Below are positions 24,951 to 36,279 of a stretch of 64,000 bases of DNA, in pieces (within the stretch, counting starts at the first letter, position 1; each line of letters starts with the position of its first letter). Below the pieces are notes generated by a model, which saw only the letters and a program-made list of their open reading frames with translations, did no database searches and was not told the origin of the DNA. Source of the stretch: Spodoptera frugiperda (taxonomy: Eukaryota; Arthropoda; Insecta; Lepidoptera; Noctuidae); contig NC_064236.1 in NCBI RefSeq assembly GCF_023101765.2, positions 1,488,001 to 1,552,000 on the forward strand. The letters are read 5' to 3'. Position numbers and translations under genes: made by a program.

Positions 24951-26372
24951 TCGTGGAATAAAAGATGTTTTGATAAGTGTTTGCTTATGGACTCTGTTTG
25001 TATAGCTGGCCAGAGATAAAAAACCGACCATCTGTATGACTTACTGTCTTTATTTACACAAATTGTCAGAGAACTTTGTTTAAATCAAAATTATTGCTAA
25101 GTTGTGGAAGGTCGTATGTTGGAAATCGCGTGAATCAAAAATGCACCTTATTTTCGATGGATTTAGTTGCAATGTCTCTTAACTAGATTTTTTAAATTAA
25201 ATATAGATATATCTGATGATCGATCGATCTCTCAGGTCTTTTTAAAGTTATTGCTATCAATATGCATTTCATGGGACAGTATGACTTATGTTCTTAGACT
25301 TCTCCCTCAAAATCTCAAATACAGTAATGTCTCTACATCATGTACCAAAACTGTGACTATCTACGGGGTGATCAAGTGCGATCTCTTACACTTTTGCCAA
25401 GATTAGGTAGGCTTAGATGACAATTAATTATCCTTTTAGAGATAGATACAATTATTTATAATAGTCCAGTGCTCATTGAAGTGCTTACCATTAGAATTAT
25501 TTCACAATTTTTATTATTGTATTCTTTTTATAATATTTTGGCAGTCACTCAGAGTTTTTCGGATAGTCTCAAAACTTCAAGATAAAAGTTCCAAATATCT
25601 TACAGTTTTGTTTTAAAATAATAAAGCGGGCATAACATTTAGTTTGAGAATTTGAATGGAACTTTGTAGTTGGACCTTTTTTTATTCCACCATGCTGTCC
25701 TGGCCCTGTCCCCTTGTTTTTATAGTAAACGTTGGATTTAATACAATATTTACTTTGCCGTCCTTTTTAAAATAAATCTTAGAGAAGCCACTACAAACGG
25801 ATGGATTCAAAATATTTATTTATTGGGATTGGGATGTGTTTGAAAGATTTCACGTTTGTATTTTACTTAAAACGTTATTGTTTATGAATGGTAGGTATCT
25901 AATGCAGTTTTATTGTCATGCTTTATGCCCTAGTTTTATGCCTGACCTTGCGCTATATTCTTGCAAGATAGAGGTACTTCTATACAATGGGGGATGGACA
26001 TTTACTCAGATATAGTTTTTAATGTTAACAGCAAGTCGATTAAGTCATCATTGACGGAAGGTTGACATTGGCAGCGCTCTACTGGACTTTCGGTCTGGTT
26101 TGACTAAGAGGATTTTGCTATAATCTCCAGTCTCCATGCTTGGCAGATGCATAGGAAATAGTTTAAAAAGTGCTCTATTGCTACCGGGTTTCTACAAAAT
26201 GTCTGATTCTATAGTCGGCCTTACCACACCCGTGATAAGAGTAGGAGTTATGTGAAGTGTATTCTACTCTATCGTTACCTTACATATCACTCGAATGTTA
26301 AAGTAAAAATACACTATCTGTAAATGTGAAAGTTCGATTTGTTTCGATGTTTGTCCCTCAACCACGATGAAA

Positions 26373-26981
26373 GAGTGAGTAGTCAACTCGGACCACATGC
26401 CTACGGCCCATTTGGGACGAGTTGGGGAAATTAAAAATAAATTAAATTTTTAGTGGTCAACTCGTCCCACTTCACTACCACAATGAGATAAGGTACAGTC
26501 AGTAGCAAAAGGGTTAGTGTGGAAATAATAAAGTTCTATTACTTTGTTGAAAACAAAAGATTTTCTAGGAACTTCATTCTATCTATGTTATCATTTACTT
26601 CATAAGTGACCGCCATGAGCATTGTTTAAGCCACACATGTTTACTATTCTTAGTAATTTTGGATAACACATGAATTTGTGCGATTGCTAAAATAAATTGA
26701 GCTAATAAATTATTTAACCGACACTAAAAAAAAGAGGTTCTTACTTCGTAAGGATGTTGTAATATGAAATAATCTATAAATAAAACGAAAGTAAAGAAAC
26801 AAAACAATAAAAAAATATTTTTAATCTTGTGTTGCTAACTGTACCAAACATTGATAAAGTTTAAAGATCCATACAAAAAAAAAGTGGGACGAGTTGACCA
26901 CTAAAAATTTTATTTATTTTTAATTTCCCCAACTCGTCCCAAATGGGCCGTAGGCATGTGGTCCGAGTTGACTACTTACTC
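26373..26981. mobile_element. Foldback DNA transposon with 8-bp target duplication
   Basis: A 609 bp element with 100-bp terminal inverted repeats (26373-26472 and 26882-26981). They are almost identical: I count two differences, at the fifth base and in the A/T run. The ends begin GAGTGAGTAGTCAACTCGGA. It is flanked by a perfect CGATGAAA duplication (26365-26372 and 26982-26989). An 8-bp duplication fits hAT best, with P or Merlin as alternatives; the terminal bases do not settle it. The interior is AT-rich, has no transposase and carries a second pair of inverted ends (26492, 26845). The two near-identical arms argue for a fairly recent insertion. Confidence 0.9.
26492..26845. mobile_element. 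Inner inverted-end element inside the foldback transposon
   Basis: The left end is GGTACAGTCAGTAGCAAAAG. The right end (reverse complement) is GGTACAGTTAGCAACACAAG. About 15 of the first 19 bases agree. The left end also resembles the left end at 41473 (shared GTACAGTC, GCAA, AG and GTTAG). It may be a nested MITE of that family or simply the interior of the outer element. No flanking duplication is clear. Confidence 0.45.
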
Positions 26982-27451
26982 CGATGAAACTACTGAACGG
27001 ATTTTGATGAAATTTGGTATACAGACACGGTATGAGTTGTGTGATAGGATGTTTTTTATTCAATGGGAACACGGGTGTAGCGGCTGGCAGAAGCTAGTAT
27101 TATTTAAGAAAATAAAGTAGTAGTTACTTAACTTGTGAATGTGACAATGACATTTTGCAAACCAAACAATAGTAAAGCATATACATATAAGTCAGACAAA
27201 AATAATATAAATAAGTTTTGAAAGATAAATATAAATTACGTTTATTTATATTTTATTTCCTCGTTTATTATTGTCTATCTTGTGGAGGTATCATTTTAAC
27301 TTATTTTGCATAATTTTAATTATGACGTCGCGTCTGCTGTTCTGTCTAGGTGTTCTGTTTTTATCTTGTTTCATTTACATTGTTGCATATACAGGTGACA
27401 TGGTGTTGGGAAGGTGCGAAAAAAAATATATATAATAATATGTTATTTAAA

Positions 27452-27637
27452 ACTGCCACTGCCGGCCAGAGGGTCTCGGCTTTGATTCCAGGTCGGGCAT
27501 AGTATTACTGGATTTTTTCGTATTTTCGAAATTTTCTCCCAGTATATGAAATGTTTGATACAAATGGTGAAAGTGGGTATACAATGTACAGTGACATGTG
27601 TAGCTCTGAATTCCTCTTAGGGGATAAAAGGCGTAAC
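27452..27637 (+). repeat. tRNA-derived SINE, family C, near full length
   Basis: Reads CCAGAGGGTCTCGGCTTTGA, CAGGTCGGGCATAGTATTAC, TTCGTATTTTCGAAATTTTC and GTGAAAGTGGGTATACAATG, then CTCTTAGGGGATAAAAGGCG. The order of blocks matches a common noctuid SINE and the partial reversed copy at 835. The B box is mutated (TTTGATTCCAG), so it should be transcriptionally dead. Confidence 0.75.
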
Positions 27638-28231
27638 AATACACATATTTAAAAGCGAAATAATTTCAATAGACAAACAACCTAACTTAAAGACTAAAAC
27701 AACGTGATAAAAATACAAATCATGTATTTATTTATGTAGCAAAACATTTAGGTACTATTAAACAAGAACTGTGAATCATTAAACTATAGTTTACAACTCA
27801 TAAGTTATAATTTAAAAACCTATAAAATCCAAAGTATATAATGATGTAAAATATAACATTATTATAAAGATACGCTGACGATTCCAAATTACATTCTTAA
27901 TATATATTCTTAGCTACGTTTTCTGAACGCGCTGTAATTGGCTTCGTGTGGATTACATTTTAAAATAATAATGTCGATATTATTCGTTATATGAATGCTA
28001 CTCATGTTATTATAGTAATAAATAATGATACACAAATGTATATTTTACAGTTAGATTAAATATTAGGAGTGATAGTACAGTTCTTTCTAAGATGCTTTCG
28101 TGAAACGATGAGCGGTCCGCTTTGATTCCATAAATTTGCATTATAATCCTATTGTTATAATAAATAACGTACAGTAATGTATACTCATGTTTTTATTAAA
28201 TTACTACTGGTTTAAAAGACATTGTCTTCAC

Positions 28232-28413
28232 TATCACTACATAGTATAAAACAAAGTCGCTTTCTCTGTCCCTATATCCCTTTGTATACTTAAATCTTTA
28301 AAACTATGTAACGGATTTTGGTGCGGTTTTTTTAAGAGATAGACTGATTTAACAGGAAGGTTTATATGTATAAAACATGCATAATATATCACTATTGGAC
28401 CCATGCGAAGCTG
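28232..28413 (+). repeat. RTE-like 3' tail, family E, copy 1
   Basis: Shares a long, near-identical stretch with 45090-45253: ACTACATAGTATAAAACAAA, GTCGCTTTCTCTGTCCC, ACGGATTTTGGTGCGGTTTT, AAGGTTTATATGTATAAAAC and ATGCATAATATAT. It ends GACCCATGCGAAGC, the GC-rich word that introduces these tails. It has one extra TATATCCC relative to copy 2. Non-coding. Confidence 0.75.
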
Positions 28414-29339
28414 TTGAGTGTCGCTTGTATTCGCTATAGACAAAATTCTCTTAGTAAATATGTATAACCTTTGGCACAAGGCTAATTGATATTTCATTAA
28501 AATAAACGCAGCATTCAAAAGTCAAAATCAATTTTATTTTGAGATAATAAAAAGAGATAATGTTATGTACATAGTTTCTGTCGTATTTTCAACAGAGTTG
28601 CGAAACAATGATGGGTGTCGAAAACAAATGAATTCACTTCATTCGGGCGAAGATCGAAGTGACCGATTTAATGATAGTGTTTTGTATTCCAAGGTTTGGG
28701 CTTCGAGCTTGATAGTATAATTAATTTATGGTGATTCATTTGGAAGTTACACATTTTTGAGGGTAACTGAATACTGGTCATCACTATAAGACGATAACTT
28801 AGTAACACTAAAAGATATTATCGTTTTTTGTAACCACGTTTCATCATCTATGACTGTCTCACGGCGTACTGCAAAGGCCTCTACAGTAAAGAGTAACTCA
28901 AGAGTCAGTCTCAGTGTAAGAAATGAACATTAATCACTACACTTGCTCAAGGTACCTACATTGGCAATCTTTAACATTTAATTTGTACTTCACCGTATAT
29001 AAGTATTGTCTAAATAAAAGAAAGTACATTACGTACTTATAGTTAAGAAAGTAAGATTCGTGATTTCGGACCTTCATGACTGAGAAGCGGGCATCATAAC
29101 TTCCCAGCCATCACGTTTGAATAGGAATAATCCATAATCACCATTTTGTACCCATTAGCTAACTAGCCACTGCCACGTCTCGATCGCTAAAAGCTTTATT
29201 CTGTTCTACATATTACTCTTGCCATTTTATCTAGCGTGATAAAGAATTGTTAGTAATTCTGCCACTACTGTCACTGTTACGAGGGATGTTTAGCCTTTTG
29301 GCAACGCGTGATGCACTAGCTAATGCTCGTCTGTTAATC

Positions 29340-29501
29340 TTTCGGCTAAGCTATATGTGTTCACTTAAATTCAACGGTTGGGACGGAACTAGCAAGCGCA
29401 GCGGAGCAGCTCAGCGTGGTTTAGCTAAAGCCAAACAAACGTTGCTGATGTTAGAAAAAGCGTATTATTCTAGTGCACCAGCTCCATCGCCTGCAGTATA
29501 G
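29340..29501 (+). other. Possible transposon ORF fragment
   Basis: The last 40 or so residues of a frame ending at 29501 read GWDGTSKRSGAAQRGLAKAK and then QTLLMLEKAYYSSAPAPSPA. The codons look more protein-like than elsewhere, and the KRSGAAQRxxAKAK motif recalls basic segments at the start of lepidopteran non-LTR ORFs. The upstream part of the frame has no such character. This is a weak resemblance; it could equally be an unannotated exon end or chance. Confidence 0.2.
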
Positions 29502-30085
29502 CAACTGCATCGGACTTCTTTATAATAAACATTAACTCCGGATTCGTAAGCCCGTTTTTCTTTTCTTAGTAATATCTAAACCCTAGAATTCTATATGTAA
29601 ATTTGTTTAAAATTAAGACCTGTCTCGTGTTATTGGAACTATTCGACTCTCCAAGTTTCGGCGGGCCCACCCTAAACCGTTTTTAAAAATATTTTGACAT
29701 GGTATTATGACGGAACCCTGTAACCATCGGACCGAGAGCCGACTACTATAATTATGCTCAATATAAGCAGTTCCGATGTTATTAACATGTTTTTTTCGTT
29801 GATGCAATAAAATTATTATAACAATAAAAAATATTATTGTCATGTGAATTCTTAGTGGATAGCAACTCGGTTTTGATGATAAGTTTCGTTTCGTTTTGTT
29901 TTTGTGTTCTCTTTAGTTTATCTGTTCAGTTCCATAGTAGGTCATTTTTGTTTTTAATTTGTATATTTTTCGTTTTAACTAGTAATGTAATAACTAAGAA
30001 TTAAAGTATCTAGTGATTAAATAGCTTTTTAAAAGAATGGTACTACATTCGTTCATATGGTATAAAAAGAAGTCTATATGTTACT

Positions 30086-30143
30086 CCAGACCGTAATTGA
30101 CTCCTGTTCCAAATTTCATCTCGATGGTTTCAGCCGTTTTGAT
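30086..30143 (-). repeat. RTE-like tail fragment
   Basis: The words CTCCTGTTCCAAATTTCATC and TCGATGGTTTCAGCCGTTTT correspond to the reversed 'ctgaaccg...gaaatttgg' segment of RTE-type tails. A short relic only. Confidence 0.5.
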
Positions 30144-30685
30144 AGGAGAAGCCTCCTCTGCACAAGAAGCTCTGCTTTAATCAGCAATGGGGCTGAATAT
30201 CGTAGTTTCAAGAGTTCAGGTTCTGACGACACGACTATACAATATATATAGTAAAATGTTATATAACAACATTCCCACATTGAAATAACACCTAGAAAGC
30301 TCAACTGTAGTATCCCCATATATTAGCATAAACATTGTAAAACATCACGCTAGTAAATGGTAAGGAGATAAGTAGTGGATAGCGCAGTAACAATAAGTAG
30401 GTAGCTTATCGAATAGATCGCGACCTACATGTGGGGTGAACCTTTACCGCCGCAAAATGCATTTAAATGTAGTAATTTGTACTGTTTTTAATGCAAACTG
30501 CCTAAGGCTTTGGTATAGGTACGATGTTAGGATAGGTACCGTTAAGTACAAAATACCTACATATGTTTTTTTCCTACATTAACATTGCGTTCCTGCCTCA
30601 ATCAAAATTAAAATCATTTATTTTTATTAGATCAAAATTTTTCTATTGAAAGCCATACGCTACAACGATTGCAATTCCTGCTGGG

Positions 30686-30834
30686 CTATTCTCAAACTTT
30701 CAATTTGAAAGATTGAAGTGAACTCGATCGCGATCCGCCACGTCATTGGTTGTGAGAATTATCTCGACCAATGACGGGCGAGAATGCGATTTCCGAATGC
30801 ACTTCGGAAGTTCGAATTGACAGTTACAAAATAG
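30686..30834. mobile_element. Degenerate palindromic MITE
   Basis: The two arms run from CTATTCTCAAACTTTCAATT to the matching AATTGACAGTTACAAAATAG and meet near 30772. The best preserved paired words are CGTCATTGGTTG and CGACCAATGACG. Like the element at 57562 it has ATTGGTTG/CAACCAAT close to its centre and GATCG in the arm, so the two may be one family. No target duplication is seen. Confidence 0.6.
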
Positions 30835-31190
30835 TCTAACTGGAAAGTGGTGAGCAATTGTTTCTTTAACAAAAATAAAGGATTTATGGTATTTATTGTA
30901 GCTGTTTAGGAGTTTTGGGCGCACACAACTTTTAATAAAACAGACGCCTTAGTCTGTTCTGACTTTTAACTTAACTCAAGTCAATATTTTCCATGGCTTA
31001 TCCCTTGTTGGTATCCCTGACGAGTTCAAGATGTATGCCACCTTCTCCGTCCAGAAATAAGAAGTGTAACTCAGATTTATAATTATACCTTCATAACGGG
31101 CTTAGGTTACTTGGAACTTTAAAAGGGCTCATTTGCATACTTACTTGTTTTTACCCGACTGCGCCAGAAGGAGGGTTATGTTTTTCGAGT

Positions 31191-31246
31191 GTATGTATGT
31201 ATGTATGTATGTATGTATGTATGTATGTATGTATGTATGTATGTAT
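31191..31246 (+). repeat. (GTAT)14 microsatellite
   Basis: Fourteen uninterrupted GTAT units, preceded by TTTTTCGAGT. Perfect, hence probably variable between individuals. Confidence 0.95.
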
Positions 31247-31266
31247 AATTGTTTGGCACGCTCTGC

Positions 31267-31795
31267 AGCCTAAACGGCTTGATGGATTTTGACTTGAGAG
31301 GTGTCGTTAAATTCGTATTTACTGTGAGAGTGACACTGGATATATCAAAATTAAAAAAAAACAAAATGGCGGATTTTTGGCGCCAAATTCGAATATTTCT
31401 CACTCTCTAGCCTAAACGGCTTGACGGATTTTGACTTGAGAGGTGTCGTTAGATTCGTATTTACTGTGAGAGTGACACTGGATAATTATATAAAAATAAT
31501 AAAAAAACAAAATGGCGGATTTTTGGCGCCAAATTCGAATATTTCTCACTCTCTAGCCTAAACGGCTTAAAGGATTTTGGCTTGAGAGGTGTCGTTGGAT
31601 TCGTATTTAATGTGAACGTGACACTGGATAATTATATCAAAATAGTAAAGAAACAAAACGGCGAATTTTTGGCGTCAAATTCGAATGTTGCTCACTCTCT
31701 AGCCTGAACGACTCGATGGATTTCCGCTTTATAGGGGTCGTTTGATTCGTATTTACTGTCAGAGTGACACTAGATATATCAAAATGAAAAAATAA
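31267..31795 (+). repeat. 142-146 bp tandem array, about 3.6 units
   Basis: Units begin with AGCCTAAACGGCTT at 31267, 31409 and 31555, and with AGCCTGAACGACTC at 31701. Each unit continues with GGATTTTGACTTGAGAGGTG, CGTATTTACTGTGAGAGTGA, CACTGGAT, an A-rich stretch, AAAATGGCGGATTTTTGGCG and TTCGAATATTTCTCACTCTC. Units 1 to 3 are close; the fourth is diverged and truncated after the A-rich part. Units with GGATTTTGACTTGAG recall the 'ACGGATTTTGATG' core of RTE tails, so the array may have arisen from such a tail. Confidence 0.9.
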
Positions 31796-31815
31796 TAAAA
31801 CTAAAAATAAATAAA

Positions 31816-32087
31816 TAAAAAAAGTAATTTAAAAAACTAAAAAACCCGACTGCGTTTCTTTATAATATTAAAATGAAAAAACCCTAAAACAAGAAAGTAA
31901 TCGTAAAATTTAAGCAGTCGGGACCCATTCTAGAAAGCAAGCCGTATGTGCCCTCACAAAGTCTTTATATTTAGAATGGGTTCCGACTGCTTAAATTTTA
32001 CGATTACTTTCTTGTTTTAGAGTTTTTCATTTTAATATTATAAAGAAACGCAGTCGGGTTTTTTAGTTTTTTAAATTACTTTTTTTA
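31816..32087. repeat. 272-bp palindrome
   Basis: Arms of about 115 bp pair almost perfectly: AAAACCCGACTGCGTTTCTT on the left with its complement at 32045-32062, and AAGCAGTCGGGACCCATTC with GAATGGGTTCCGACTGCTT. The loop, 31932-31970, contains GCAAGCCGTATGTGCCCTCA. It would form a long hairpin as RNA. It looks like a foldback MITE; no target duplication is visible. Confidence 0.9.
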
Positions 32088-32089
32088 AT

Positions 32090-35030
32090 CCTACCATATG
32101 AACAGTTAATATAAATTGATTTCGTGAATCCCGTTTTTTAAATAAATTAAGTATATCGTGATCTGTTAGGTAATCACGCCCGTTTGTACCAATCTCTCCT
32201 AAATTTGAAGGAAACCCTAAACTAAGATATATAAGGCCATAATTTAACGACATATTGGTTGTCTCCAATCTTTAAGTGACACCTAACAGTACATATAGTC
32301 TAGTAGCTTCTTGTTAAGAGGTGGTTTAGGGGTGGTTGTTAAAAACAATAGCAGAATCAAAGCTAAGATAAAATTTTTAAAAATAATACTACTGAGATAA
32401 ACTCAGTGACTAAATAACCTCAAAAACAGATCCAAAAATGATAAACTCAACACGAATCGATTACAGAACAATAAACTGAAAGAAAAATTACTATAAAAAG
32501 AACCGATTAATCGATCGAGAACTCGATACATCGAGTATATCGTGGTAGCAATCGGTTTCTATGCACATGTGTTAGTCTACATATGTATAAGTACGACTAC
32601 ATAGTAACATTAAGAAAGTAACTTGCTAATTAAGTGAACAGCACAAGTAGTTCGATAGAGCACTCGTTTGTAAACATATGGCAAGTTTTTAATCAACAAC
32701 GCGTTTAAATATAGCTTTTAAACGAATGAAATAAAGTTGATATTTAATTACAAGTGTTAATTTATTCCCGTTTTGTTGTACGGGCGATATGTATGTGGTA
32801 CTATTTAGTTTCTGTTTAAAGTTAAACCTGTTGACTTTCAGTCGAGTCCGTGCAACGACTTGAGTATCATAACATAAATATGGATATTTATATTTTTGTT
32901 TATTCTTCGAAGAAAGTTTTGTGTCCTTAAGTCCTAGTATTACAACGTCGTTAAGATGTTGCAGTATTAACAGTAAGTACAATCGATCTCGGAAGGCAAA
33001 AGTGTCGGCAACATATGTTAACTAGATATGGAGCTATACCAAAATGAACATGGAGTTTTGAACTTGAGTTGAAAAGTGTGTATAATAGGGTAGATGACTC
33101 ATTTTTATTTTAGAACCTTAAAATCTTGGTCTTGTAGATTGTTTTTAAAATATTACACATGTATTTTTTATTTTCTTACGGAGACAAATACTTTCGAAGA
33201 TAAATTGATTTGAAATGTCGCGCGACGTCACCCTTAGATACATTTTTTTGGTAGAAATGACGTATTTGCTCCCACTCCTAAACTTTGATTCGTTTTATCT
33301 TAGTATTGTTATCTTATCTGACAAAATTAAAAAGTACAGGTTTAATATTTTTTTATTACCTAACTAAACTAAATAGATTTTTGATTTTCTTACCCCATCA
33401 TCATTCCTATTCAAAATCTACTATAAATAGTGTACTAGTTCCATTTATTACGGAACCAGCCATTACACAAGTTATGAATAAGTCCAGTAAACGATTCTCA
33501 CGTTGTGTGCTCTTTTTATTCACGCGTCTATCTACAATGTTTCTAACGTGGTCCTGTTAATGACGTTCATTTTATTCGTTTTAGTGAACGACATGGTACG
33601 TTGGCCCTCCGCGCTCGTCATAGAATAAACAACTTCACCATTACGAATATTTGTTGTTATACCAATTAAATGTGACTCATGTGGCTATTAACGAACGAGG
33701 TACCGTTGACAGCGATCATACTGCTTAATGAACTGTTGCGATTTTTTAGGTCAGAACAATCTAGATCTACTATTGTCAAGATTACAGGCTCGACCGACTA
33801 CTTCCTAGTTCCTGCCTAGATGTTAATTTGTGCAAACTAAATAGTGCAAACATCTTTCAATAAAAAAAAACAATGACCAGAAGGACCGCCTTTTCAAACA
33901 AATGAAACCGCACTAAATCATAAACCACACAATGGCATCTCCAAATCATTAAACGTACTCAAATCAAACCAACCACGCCCCGAAAACCAACTCGAATAGG
34001 CACATATTGTAAAGAAAATATAATTGAGAAAGTGTACCGTATTATTGTGTCTCATTTTTAACATTGCAATCAATGCGCACGTTTTAAATAATGCTCGTAG
34101 GCAATTACCATAGCGAGGCCCGTCGAGTCCCATCTATTTAATTATTTAATCATTGTTATTATTATACATGAATCAATTTATTCCTGGGCCGCGCGCGAGC
34201 GACTGCATATTTTTCAATTACGTCAATTTAAAATAATACATAATTCGCTGTTGTGAGTCAGTGGGAGCATTGTGTCAGGCAGTCTGAGCGGGCACGAATA
34301 GTGCTGATTTCAAGTATAACTGTCGGTGTGTTTATGTGCCGTATCGGAATATCATGCATGCCCGTGGAATGCGTATTTTGGAGTAATGCTGCTAGGGTTG
34401 TTCTGATCGATCAGTTCCTGTTTTAATACTTTGTAACTCGTACTTGAACAAACTAAATAAAGTATTATAAGGAATAATGGATTTCCAATCCTATTTACAA
34501 CCATCTAGAGATACCTAACTAAGATACGATAAATCTTATGCATTTCAAATGTAGGCGATGCAGATGCGACAGCTGTGTCCCTTCTAGGGCGCCTAACATT
34601 GTTAAAGATACGAGGCCGATTACAAGAATATTAGAGCGAATGGAGTGCACATATTGCACCACTTCCTACATCGGTAAATTAGTGAATTGCGCGAAGGAAA
34701 TAAGCGTCTGTGATTAGATGAACTCCGGCGTCGCGCACGTCAGTGTTTCCGATTGGTTGTATTACTGTAGCATTTCCATTACTCATGATTTAGTGAGGAC
34801 TCCATTCATTTGCTTATCCGGGGCTAAGGTTTAGGATGGCGTTTAGTTTTCTGGACTAACTCAATTGGGGGACGAAACGTTAGGGTGTTTGAAACTATGT
34901 AGTTGTGACTGCGCCGTAACTTCGGTGATATGATTTAGTAGTTTCTGGTGTCGTGTGAGTTGATCCTAATTGGTGTCCTGCGAGTAACGGATACACATTT
35001 TATAGAAATTAGGCAGTAGACGTCTCTGAT
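32090..35030. other. AT-rich stretch without a recognised gene
   Basis: Short frames only. A brief GC-rich word, GGGCCGCGCGCGAGCGACTG, is at 34189. A 65-codon minus-strand frame at 32071-32268 overlaps the right arm of the palindrome and looks non-coding. Confidence 0.45.
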
Positions 35031-35034
35031 GAAA

Positions 35035-35160
35035 TTGCGGTCTTTCTGAACTGTGATCTCCAACTTGCTAGACAAGCGAGGGGGTTATAAAAACACTCTT
35101 ACTCGTATGTCAGAAGTCCTGGAGTAGATCATCACATGTAGTTGATGATTCTGATTAGGT
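35035..35160 (+). repeat. Lepidopteran repeat, family F, copy 1
   Basis: GATGAAATTGCGGTCTTTCT, GAACTGTGATCTCCAACTTG and CTAGACAAGCG align with 63012-63062 and, more loosely, with 53760-53805. The shared core is ACTGTGATCTCCAA. The class is unknown; probably a LINE 3' segment. Confidence 0.55.
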
Positions 35161-35554
35161 TGTAACTCCTATCCTACGTAATATCTCCATAATTAATTCT
35201 GTATAGTTATAATTTTAGCTAGTTATATAGTAGTACTACTGATCATGTTTCCAACTGATTATAATATAATCATTTGATCCCGTGTACCCAGCGAGTGCGC
35301 GTCCTACCGACCCCCTCGCGGAAAATCCGGTGCGATGTTATGAATCATGTCCTCTTATCATTAGTACATTGAATGTAAACATAGTGGGGGGCAATTTTTC
35401 AGATGATGATATTATTTAGGTAGCGTAATGTTTATTGGAAAAATGTGATACATGGACGCATATATTTCGACAGTTGAGAGTCTCGTGTGAGCCCATTGAC
35501 TTACTTAATTACAGACTGTATTACACAAAAATTTTGAGAACGCCAAATTCAATA

Positions 35555-35645
35555 ATACTACTACTATACGACGCAGCGACATCAAGCATCCTACTGATAA
35601 GGAGTTTCTCTGTGACTCGAAAATAATAGAGTTTTTTTTAATGAG
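35555..35645 (+). repeat. Lepidopteran repeat, family G, copy 1
   Basis: CAAGCATCCTACTGATAAGG, AGTTTCTCTGTGACTCGAAA and ATGAGTAAACCG match the better copy at 39685-39785. Known to me only as a frequent lepidopteran interspersed sequence. Confidence 0.6.
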
Positions 35646-35683
35646 TAAACCGATAGTTTTAGTTAAAAGGCAAAACAATTACG

Positions 35684-35762
35684 GACTGGAAAAACATACA
35701 TAAGACCTCTTTTCATCTCGGCAACGCAAGCGAAGTCGCAGACAGAAGCTAGTACATTATAA
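35684..35762 (-). repeat. RTE-like tail fragment
   Basis: Contains GCAACGCAAGCGAAGTCGCA and GACAGAAGCTAGTACATTAT, the reversed 'actagcttctg...cgact tcgcttgcg' head of an RTE-like tail. Confidence 0.5.
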
Positions 35763-36087
35763 GTTTAACATTAACACACTTACAATGTAATTTGTGGAGC
35801 TGTAAAGGGCCATTCACACGTACAGCCGTTTGTGTTATTAACCCCCATACGCTGCAAGGTGTGAAGTAGCCTTTTTATGTTAAACTCATATAATAATGCT
35901 ATGCCAAGCTCATACACACATAACTTGCTATATCAACGGAACTATAACGTCTACACTTGGCATTAAACAAAGAATAATGAAGGATTTTAGTATCCTTAAA
36001 TGTATGGTTATTGATGAGTAAGTTTTGTTTAGACAACACTATCGTTGAAAAAAGCTTGGTAAAACTTAAAATATGTTCATGTCAGGT

Positions 36088-36277
36088 ATTTTTTTAAGGG
36101 GGAAAATCGTCCAATGACTTCTACAGCCTTCGACGAGGCGAGAGTGAGTGTCAGACTTTTACTGGCTAAAACCATCCCGTTCCTACTTCTGTTTTTCGAG
36201 CTGGAGCCCGAGTAAACCGGCTAGGTAGACTGCAGCTCCGGATCAGTCATCAGCCCTACTGGGCCCCATCTGTGGTA
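36088..36277 (+). repeat. Noctuid-type interspersed repeat, copy 3 (most complete)
   Basis: All blocks are present: T-run, GGGGGAAAATCGTCCAATGA, CGACGAGGCGAGAGTGAGTG, TCAGACTTTTACTGGCTAAA, TCCTACTTCTGTTTTTCGAG, AACCGGCTAGGTAGACTGCA, GCTCCGGATCAGTCATCAGC and CCTACTGGGCCCCATCTGTG. It serves as the local reference for the other copies. Confidence 0.85.
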
Positions 36278-36279
36278 TA

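Larger units (their letters stand above)
26313..27105 (+). mobile_element. RTE-like tail split by a DNA transposon
   Basis: The left part (26313-26372) ends GTTTGTCCCTCAACCACGAT plus GAAA. The right part (from 26982) resumes with GATGAAACTACTGAACGGAT and continues TTTGATGAAATTTGGTATAC, GGGAACACGGGTGTAGCGGC and GGCAGAAGCTAGTATTATTT. Joined across one copy of CGATGAAA they give the ordinary tail wording of this family, so the insertion between them is precise. The reversed relative is at 15191. Confidence 0.8.
31153..32059. mobile_element. Composite repeat bounded by ACCCGACTGCG
   Basis: The word ACCCGACTGCG at 31153-31163 recurs at 31844-31854 and, in reverse, at 32049-32059. Within these limits lie a GTAT microsatellite, a 142-146 bp tandem array and a large palindrome. 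The left 60 bp (GCGCCAGAAGGAGGGTTATG before the microsatellite) is familiar from lepidopteran microsatellite-bearing repeats. It could be one non-autonomous element or several that happen to adjoin. No coding sequence. Confidence 0.5.

Noticed and set aside
31176..31403. 75-codon frame with a repeated Tyr-Ile-His-Thr peptide
   Set aside because: It is the translation of the (GTAT)n microsatellite and the first tandem unit.
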